64,000 bases of DNA, from contig NYWU01000016.1 of the NCBI GenBank assembly GCA_002685255.1, forward strand, positions 1 through 64,000, read 5' to 3'. Position 1 is the first letter of the stretch. Every line of letters starts with the position of its first letter. This document shows positions 58,978-64,000 of this stretch, piece by piece. The notes under the pieces are model-generated. The model made no database searches and had not been told where the DNA came from. It worked only from the letters and a program-made list of their open reading frames with translations. This DNA is from Idiomarinaceae bacterium (lineage in GTDB: Bacteria; Pseudomonadota; Gammaproteobacteria; Enterobacterales; Alteromonadaceae). The translations under genes were made by a program, and so were the position numbers.

Positions 58978-59598
58978 ATGAATTCACGCTGGTTGATTAT
59001 TATAGGTGGATTACTCGCAGCGGTAGCCGGCGTATTTGCCTTTATGAATATGCCGCAAGAGCAGCCGGAGGCGTTGGTATATCAACCACCGCGAGCGCTT
59101 GCGCCGTTTGAACTCGAGTCTACGGCAGCAACAACTAAAATTGATAGTGAGGCACTCAAGGGACAATGGACTTTACTTTTTACTGGGTATACTTATTGTC
59201 CCGACATTTGCCCAACGACACTATCATCGCTAAAAACTATCTTGCCGCAACTACAAAAACAGGCTGAGAAACCGGTTAAAGTATGGATGATTTCAGTCGA
59301 TCCTCAGCGCGACTCACTCGATCGACTGAAAGAGTACACAGGTTACTTTGGCGAACAATTCATTGGCGTTCGTGCAGAACACCCTCAATTGTTTCCCTTT
59401 GTACGCGACTTGGGCTTGATGTACTCAGTTCCTGAAGAAGGCGAAGAAAACTATCTCGTCAATCATAGCGCCGCTATTATATTGGTTAACCCCGATGGAA
59501 AGCGGCTCGCGATCTTTAATGCGACTCACGAGCCGGGTGCTATTCCAACGGTTGATATGGAACAGCTTGTACGTGATTTTGCTATATTAGCAGGTTAG
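58978..59598 (+). CDS. SCO1/SenC-family copper chaperone
   Basis: Thiol-disulfide/copper protein for CuA assembly on subunit II. The 206 residues have an N-terminal anchor (about 5-23) and a thioredoxin-like domain with C74-PDI-C78 and copper ligand H163 (LVNHSAAIILVNPDG). Last gene of the oxidase cluster. Its TAG stop interlocks with the convergent deacetylase stop (TTAG, 59595-59598). Confidence 0.94.
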   Translation: MNSRWLIIIGGLLAAVAGVFAFMNMPQEQPEALVYQPPRALAPFELESTAATTKIDSEALKGQWTLLFTGYTYCPDICPTTLSSLKTILPQLQKQAEKPVKVWMISVDPQRDSLDRLKEYTGYFGEQFIGVRAEHPQLFPFVRDLGLMYSVPEEGEENYLVNHSAAIILVNPDGKRLAIFNATHEPGAIPTVDMEQLVRDFAILAG

Positions 59599-60668
59599 TC
59601 GGGCCAGCTACCTTCACTATCGGGACGAATGAGCGCGACAGAAAACCAATGATAACCACCACTGGTACTCGGGGCTGTGCAATTAATTCGAGAGCGTCCA
59701 ATCGGGATGTCGTTCTTTGGTGTCACACTAAATTGCAATTCCGCGTCCCAGTTTGGTTCGAGCACATCAGTTCCTGCGAAACAGCGTAGTGCGTTGGTGT
59801 TCATTCCCTCGGTTTTACTCAGCTCAACCGTCACAGTTGGACGCGTTTCGGAATGAGAAACTAAAGGATCGGCAGGCGTATAATGGCTTACAGCCATAGG
59901 TAGGCTATTCAATTTGACCGACAACGTCTCTAAATTAGCGTAGCGACCTGATGCAGGAAACCGTGGGATCGCTGTAGTCGGGCTCCATTGACTCCAAGCC
60001 CCTGAATGCTGAGCAAACCCTTTAAAACCCCATTCCTTCAATAGCTTCTCAAGTGCCGGCGAATATTCGCCATAAGGGTAGGCAAAGTATTTAGGCTGTT
60101 CGCCTAACTGTGCATCAATCGCGTGCTGTGCCGAAACGATATCCTGCTTCATTCGAGCCTGCCACTGCGCCTCTGTTTCTTCGTCTTTGCGACGAATTAA
60201 ATGAGCATGAGTCTGCCCGTGATTCACAATAGTCGCGCCTCCAGCGTCGATGGTTTTCAACTGTTGCCAACTCATATAGGCAGACGGGTGGGCTTCTAGT
60301 AAATCAGGATTGACGAAAACAGCATACGGAAATCCATATTCTTTAAGTGTCGGATGGGCATTTTCAAACACGTTGTCATATCCGTCATCGAAGGTTATCA
60401 CCACCGTTTTACGCGGAATATTTGCGCCTGCATCGACCCACTCTGCAGCCTGCTCGATAGCGACGACATTAAAATCATGCTCTTTCAAATAACGAAGGTG
60501 CTGCTCAAACTGGTCAGGACTAATCGATGTGACTGCGGGCGTCTTCTCAGAGACGTGATGATACTGAAGCACATGCACACCGGGATACTCCTCGTTTGCC
60601 GTTTGTGCACATGCAAGGAGGCTAGTTAACGCAGTCATGGTTAGAAAAAGTTTTAATAATTTCATCAA
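59595..60668 (-). CDS. polysaccharide deacetylase (NodB) lipoprotein
   Basis: Predicted lipoprotein of 357 residues: lipobox LLAC with C20, then a NodB homology domain. Motif 1 is TFDDGYDN with upstream YHHVS, the metal histidines are in NHGQTHAHL, and FAYPYGEYS follows. It resembles the N-terminal half of PgaB. After about residue 255 comes a roughly 100-residue beta-rich domain with two cysteines (RCF, INC) that could form a disulfide. No polysaccharide synthesis genes are nearby, so the substrate is unknown. Confidence 0.88.
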   Translation of the reverse strand: MMKLLKLFLTMTALTSLLACAQTANEEYPGVHVLQYHHVSEKTPAVTSISPDQFEQHLRYLKEHDFNVVAIEQAAEWVDAGANIPRKTVVITFDDGYDNVFENAHPTLKEYGFPYAVFVNPDLLEAHPSAYMSWQQLKTIDAGGATIVNHGQTHAHLIRRKDEETEAQWQARMKQDIVSAQHAIDAQLGEQPKYFAYPYGEYSPALEKLLKEWGFKGFAQHSGAWSQWSPTTAIPRFPASGRYANLETLSVKLNSLPMAVSHYTPADPLVSHSETRPTVTVELSKTEGMNTNALRCFAGTDVLEPNWDAELQFSVTPKNDIPIGRSRINCTAPSTSGGYHWFSVALIRPDSEGSWPD

Positions 60669-60737
60669 ACTATCCAGAAAGTGGCTGGTGAATGTTACAT
60701 TATTACCAGTCTACATGAATTAGTTGGAATTCGCTTA

Positions 60738-62054
60738 ATGCAAACGTTGTTGGGCTTCGCACGCGGTGATCATCGTCGAGTATTTGCGATTGCTTTACCC
60801 ATGATGATATCGAACATCGCCGCGCCACTTCTAGGCTTAGTTGATACGGCTATCATCGGACATTTACCCGATAGTGTATACTTATCATCGGTTGCTATCG
60901 GCGCCATGGTGGTGAGCTTTATCTATCTGCTTGCTGTATTTCTACGTATGGCGACGACCGGCGCTATTGCTCAAGCCTTTGGAGCCGATGATGCCGCTGA
61001 GCAGCATCAACTTTTTACTCACGGAATTCTCACGGCTATATTACTTGGACTTGCGATCATTGCCTTGAGTCCCTTCATCACATCAGTATCACTGTGGCTG
61101 GTTGCGCCCGAACCACAATTACTCGCTTACGCGAGTGATTATATTCAAATTCGACTGTGGTCCGCGCCAGCGGCACTCACGACACTGATCTGCCTCGGTG
61201 TTTTACTCGGTCGCCAAGATAGTCGAAAAGCGATGTGGTTAGTGATTATTACTAACTTCGTCAACGTTGTGCTTGATCTGGTACTCATCATCGGGTTGAA
61301 CATGAACGTTAGAGGAGCAGCCTACGCGTCACTCTGTGCTGAATGGACAACAGCTATCGTCGGCTTCTATTGGTGTCGTCACACATTGGGTTGGCAATTG
61401 AGCAAGGCACGCATTGTTGCCGGAAAACTACGCTTGTTCTTACAGGCTAACGGCAATATTTTTGTTCGCAGCCTGACACTGCAACTCTGCATGGCGATGA
61501 TGACTGGCTACGCCGCACGATACGGCACGACAATAGTGGCCGCCAACGCGGTTTTAATGCAGTTCTTAATGCTGATATCACTTGGACTTGATGGCATCGC
61601 TTATGCGGTAGAGGCCTTAGCCGGTGAAGCCAAAGGAAGAAATCGCCCCCATCAAGTAAGCTACTGGTGCAGGATCACACTGTTGTGGTCAAGCCTGTTC
61701 GCAGTCGGTTATTCACTGGTATTTTGGTTGTTAGGACAGCAAATTATCGGCCTAATTACTGACTTATCAGCGGTAGTGGATACTGCAATGCACTATTTAC
61801 CGTGGGTGGTCGCACTGCCGTTACTTGCTCACTGGAGCTATTGGTTAGATGGTGTATTTATTGGTTTATCGTGGTCAAAAGCCATGCGAGATACCATGTT
61901 ACTTGCCGCTATAACAGGCTTTATCCCGCTTTGGTGGTTAAGTAAGCCACTCGAGAACCATGGTTTGTGGTTGGCTCTGAGTGGCTTTCTCATTATGCGT
62001 GCAGTTTACCAAGCGATTTGGTTACTGCGCAGGCGTCGCCAAGTCGTCCAGTAA
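60738..62054 (+). CDS. MATE family efflux transporter (DinF-like)
   Basis: Membrane antiporter with 12 spans. The frame opens earlier, but MQTLLGFARGDHRRVFAIAL (ATG 60738) matches DinF proteins, giving 438 residues. ALPMMISNIAAPLLGLVDTAIIGHL in TM1-TM2 is the DinF signature. In E. coli dinF follows lexA and is SOS-controlled; here it is 10 kb away, and I see no SOS box before it. Its 3' end overlaps the convergent lipoprotein gene by 33 bases. Confidence 0.9.
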   Translation: MQTLLGFARGDHRRVFAIALPMMISNIAAPLLGLVDTAIIGHLPDSVYLSSVAIGAMVVSFIYLLAVFLRMATTGAIAQAFGADDAAEQHQLFTHGILTAILLGLAIIALSPFITSVSLWLVAPEPQLLAYASDYIQIRLWSAPAALTTLICLGVLLGRQDSRKAMWLVIITNFVNVVLDLVLIIGLNMNVRGAAYASLCAEWTTAIVGFYWCRHTLGWQLSKARIVAGKLRLFLQANGNIFVRSLTLQLCMAMMTGYAARYGTTIVAANAVLMQFLMLISLGLDGIAYAVEALAGEAKGRNRPHQVSYWCRITLLWSSLFAVGYSLVFWLLGQQIIGLITDLSAVVDTAMHYLPWVVALPLLAHWSYWLDGVFIGLSWSKAMRDTMLLAAITGFIPLWWLSKPLENHGLWLALSGFLIMRAVYQAIWLLRRRRQVVQ

Positions 62055-63416
62055 AATGACTTGTGGAGGTGTGCCGCCGCCGTCAGCATCGACTGCGATA
62101 ACTGTATAGATACCGCCACCTTCTAGATTGAATAATACAGGACCGATTGCTGCGGTCTTAGTGCCCGCCGCAGTGACAGTCGCGTAATATTCACCTGGAG
62201 TGACTTGTAAGCTACCTGTTGATACCAAGCCTTCAACATCAAAAGGTACATCGGCAACGACCGGATCGGCATCGCTGATATCTTCACCTGCGGTCAAATA
62301 GATATCTACGTTACCTGCTGAAGGAGACGCGTGCACGACTTGAAGTTGCGCGGCAGTTGCAATACTGCGACGTTGCTCAGTCAATGCCTGAAGAGCTAAT
62401 GAGTCATCACCTAAGGCACCGACAGCATAAATGCTATAACTCATCGTCGCTTCTAGCGTGAACGCGACATCATCTAACACTTGCGGTGTGCCACCAGTAG
62501 CAGCGACATCGACCAAATAGTCACCCTCTGCGACATTGATATAGTCAGTGGCTGATTGAAACGCAAGATCCGTGATTTGCGGTTCGGCTGCGTTATTCAG
62601 CGTGACATCAACATTCGGTGCGTCCGCTGCGGCATGAATAACACGTACATCAGATCCAGCGTTTGCATCAGGAACTAACACTGTACCGTCACCCGTCGCA
62701 ATCTGCAGCGTCACAGGTGAATCGCCTGTTGCTGTGTTATCTGTTGCGGCAACGATATAGTCGCTACCATCTGGGAGCGCAATAGTACCTGAGTCATAAA
62801 CTACGGTTGTTTCACCTACTGGGGTTAGACGAACACGATAGTCACCCGCTTCCACTGAAACTTGACCAGAGTCATCGCTAAATTCCAGTGTTGCAGCAGG
62901 CGATGCATCTGCGAGTGCTGCGTCAGGCGCTGTTAAATACACATCGACACCTGGCGCATTGTAAGCAGCATGTACCACTTGAATACGACTATTACCGCTC
63001 GCAACGTCCGATACTGGGTTACTAATGACTAATGGCTCTATGCTCTCATCACCGACATTGCCCACGGCAAATACTTCATAACGGGTATCTGCATTGAACG
63101 TCAGATCAGCGGGACCAATAACCGCTGCGGTGGATTCGTCTGGTAGGATACCTTCGACTGTAATTGAATACTCTCCAGCATCAACTTCTAGAATGCTAGA
63201 GCTAGCCTGATAAGGTACATCTTCTAACAGCGCCGTGTCACCCGCTAGCACGTTGACGTTAGGGGCGTCTGATGCTGTATGGTGCACACGCACGAAACTA
63301 CTCTCTGGTGTCGGTTCAACAACAACCTCATCATCGTTGTCGTCATCATCTAACCAGCAACCCGACAAGACAAGCGTCGGTAAAAGTAGTAAACTGAACT
63401 TTGTGATTCCTCGCAT
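62022..63416 (-). CDS. DUF4397 repeat lipoprotein
   Basis: A 464-residue surface or periplasmic lipoprotein: start ATG 63414-63416 (MRGITKFSLLLLP), lipobox LVLSGC with C20, then the acidic stretch WLDDDDNDDE. It continues as four DUF4397-type beta domains, each opening with a VRVHHTAS/IQVVHAAY/VRVIHAAA/LQVVHASP-like strand and D/N-V-D/N-V, and carrying a GEY/GDY turn. Strongly acidic, almost no Lys. Function unknown; such proteins are common in marine Gammaproteobacteria. Confidence 0.88.
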   Translation of the reverse strand: MRGITKFSLLLLPTLVLSGCWLDDDDNDDEVVVEPTPESSFVRVHHTASDAPNVNVLAGDTALLEDVPYQASSSILEVDAGEYSITVEGILPDESTAAVIGPADLTFNADTRYEVFAVGNVGDESIEPLVISNPVSDVASGNSRIQVVHAAYNAPGVDVYLTAPDAALADASPAATLEFSDDSGQVSVEAGDYRVRLTPVGETTVVYDSGTIALPDGSDYIVAATDNTATGDSPVTLQIATGDGTVLVPDANAGSDVRVIHAAADAPNVDVTLNNAAEPQITDLAFQSATDYINVAEGDYLVDVAATGGTPQVLDDVAFTLEATMSYSIYAVGALGDDSLALQALTEQRRSIATAAQLQVVHASPSAGNVDIYLTAGEDISDADPVVADVPFDVEGLVSTGSLQVTPGEYYATVTAAGTKTAAIGPVLFNLEGGGIYTVIAVDADGGGTPPQVILLDDLATPAQ

Positions 63417-63532
63417 TGTAAATTCCTCGTAATGATTAGGGCAAATATCACTACGAAGCATATAAATGCGAGGGATCACATCTAATTAACAAATTTTGTA
63501 AAGCTTTTTTAAAGTTGTATAGTTAAACAGAG

Positions 63533-64000
63533 CTAGTAGTAAGAGTGTTCTCCACGCTCATGTTCAGTTACATCTTTGACGCCGGTGATTTCGTTTGGGA
63601 AACGTTCAATCAATTCTTTCTCGATACCATTTTTAACCGTCACATCGATCATGCTGCAGCCATTACAGCCACCACCAAATTGTAGAACCGCTTTGCCATC
63701 TTCAGTAATCTCTGTTACCAACACATGACCGCCATGATTGGCAAGCTGCGGATTAATCTCCGCTTGAATAACGTATTCAACGCGATCAATTAATGGCGCA
63801 TCATCAGCAACTTTACGAGCTTTAGCGTTAGGCGCTTTTAGTGTCAATTGCGAACCTAACTCTTGCTCTTCAAAGTCAATGACTGCGTCTTCTAAAAATG
63901 GCGCGCTGCCTGAATCGACGACAGCATCGAAACCATTAAATGGCAGACGCTCGTCATCAGGTTCAACTGAATCGGGTGGGCAGTAAGATACACCGCACTC
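63533..64000 (-). CDS. nfuA: Fe-S biogenesis protein NfuA (5' end outside the window)
   Basis: Carries 4Fe-4S clusters to target proteins. The frame is open to the window edge: 155 residues seen, from [20 protein letters not shown] (degenerate A-type domain) through [20 protein letters not shown]. The Nfu domain follows, with cluster motif [12 protein letters not shown] (CxxC) and the ending [10 protein letters not shown]. About 35-40 N-terminal residues are missing beyond position 64000. An in-frame ATG at 63847 is internal, not the start. Confidence 0.96.
   Translation of the reverse strand, partial: ECGVSYCPPDSVEPDDERLPFNGFDAVVDSGSAPFLEDAVIDFEEQELGSQLTLKAPNAKARKVADDAPLIDRVEYVIQAEINPQLANHGGHVLVTEITEDGKAVLQFGGGCNGCSMIDVTVKNGIEKELIERFPNEITGVKDVTEHERGEHSYY

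Noticed and set aside
63533..63847. nfuA as a short complete 104-residue Nfu protein
   Set aside because: The frame continues with clear NfuA A-type domain sequence to the window edge, so it is the C-terminal part of a full gene cut by the window.

Overview
The window is a stretch of gammaproteobacterial core chromosome of moderate GC. It is most likely from a marine Alteromonadales-type bacterium; the Idiomarinaceae are a reasonable guess from overall gene style, but no marker here proves the genus. Support comes from the many gene blocks shared with enterobacteria (queG/nnr-tsaE-amiB-mutL-miaA-hfq-hflX-hflKC-purA, yheVSTU, ompR-envZ, greB-tex, kbl-tdh, glpEG, ubiCA-plsB-lexA). These sit beside features typical of marine relatives: a FliL-like gene next to ubiC, lexA-sulA as an operon, an aa3-type cytochrome oxidase cluster, and a FabR/desaturase pair.

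Layout. 1-366: start of a minus-strand tRNA-Thr(UGU)-tRNA-Tyr operon with a strong promoter, then a hairpin behind purA. 0.4-11.6 kb: the long minus-strand nnr-to-purA block (metabolite repair, tRNA modification, cell-wall amidase, mismatch repair, Hfq, HflX, HflKC). 11.6-17.6 kb: queG, yheV/yheSTU, cysQ-nudE. 17.8-31 kb: sthA, ompR-envZ, an RND efflux pair, a periplasmic-sensor EAL protein, greB-tex. 31-38.3 kb: a metalloprotease-like protein with a miniature flagellar-rod-like protein, a fatty-acid desaturase divergent from fabR with a recognisable operator, an S9 peptidase, and a NatAB-type ABC exporter. 38.4-46 kb: pckA, an NSS transporter, coaD, the kbl-tdh-glpE-glpG run, a FliL-like protein. 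46-51.1 kb: ubiC-ubiA, plsB, lexA-sulA with two SOS boxes. 51.2-59.6 kb: a complete aa3 cytochrome c oxidase cluster with its assembly factors (Cox11, SURF1, CtaA, CyoE, SCO) and two poorly characterised members. 59.6-64 kb: a lipoprotein deacetylase, a DinF-like MATE transporter, a DUF4397 lipoprotein, and the 3' part of nfuA.

There is no phage, insertion sequence, CRISPR array or defence island, and coding density is very high; no stretch over 300 bases lacks a gene. Several ORFs extend upstream of the probable start; starts here were moved to the position supported by family alignment or ribosome-binding site, and this is stated per gene.

The most unusual things are in the oxidase cluster: a 33-codon single-membrane-span ORF whose stop overlaps the coxB start, and a 180-residue protein that keeps SCO-like copper-site residues. 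Other points are the miniature rod-like protein beside the HEQAH metalloprotease-like protein, a FabR-type operator at the desaturase promoter, three convergent gene pairs with interlocked TTAG stop codons, and a long hairpin straddling the plsB stop. I did not find convincing evidence of a wholly new system.
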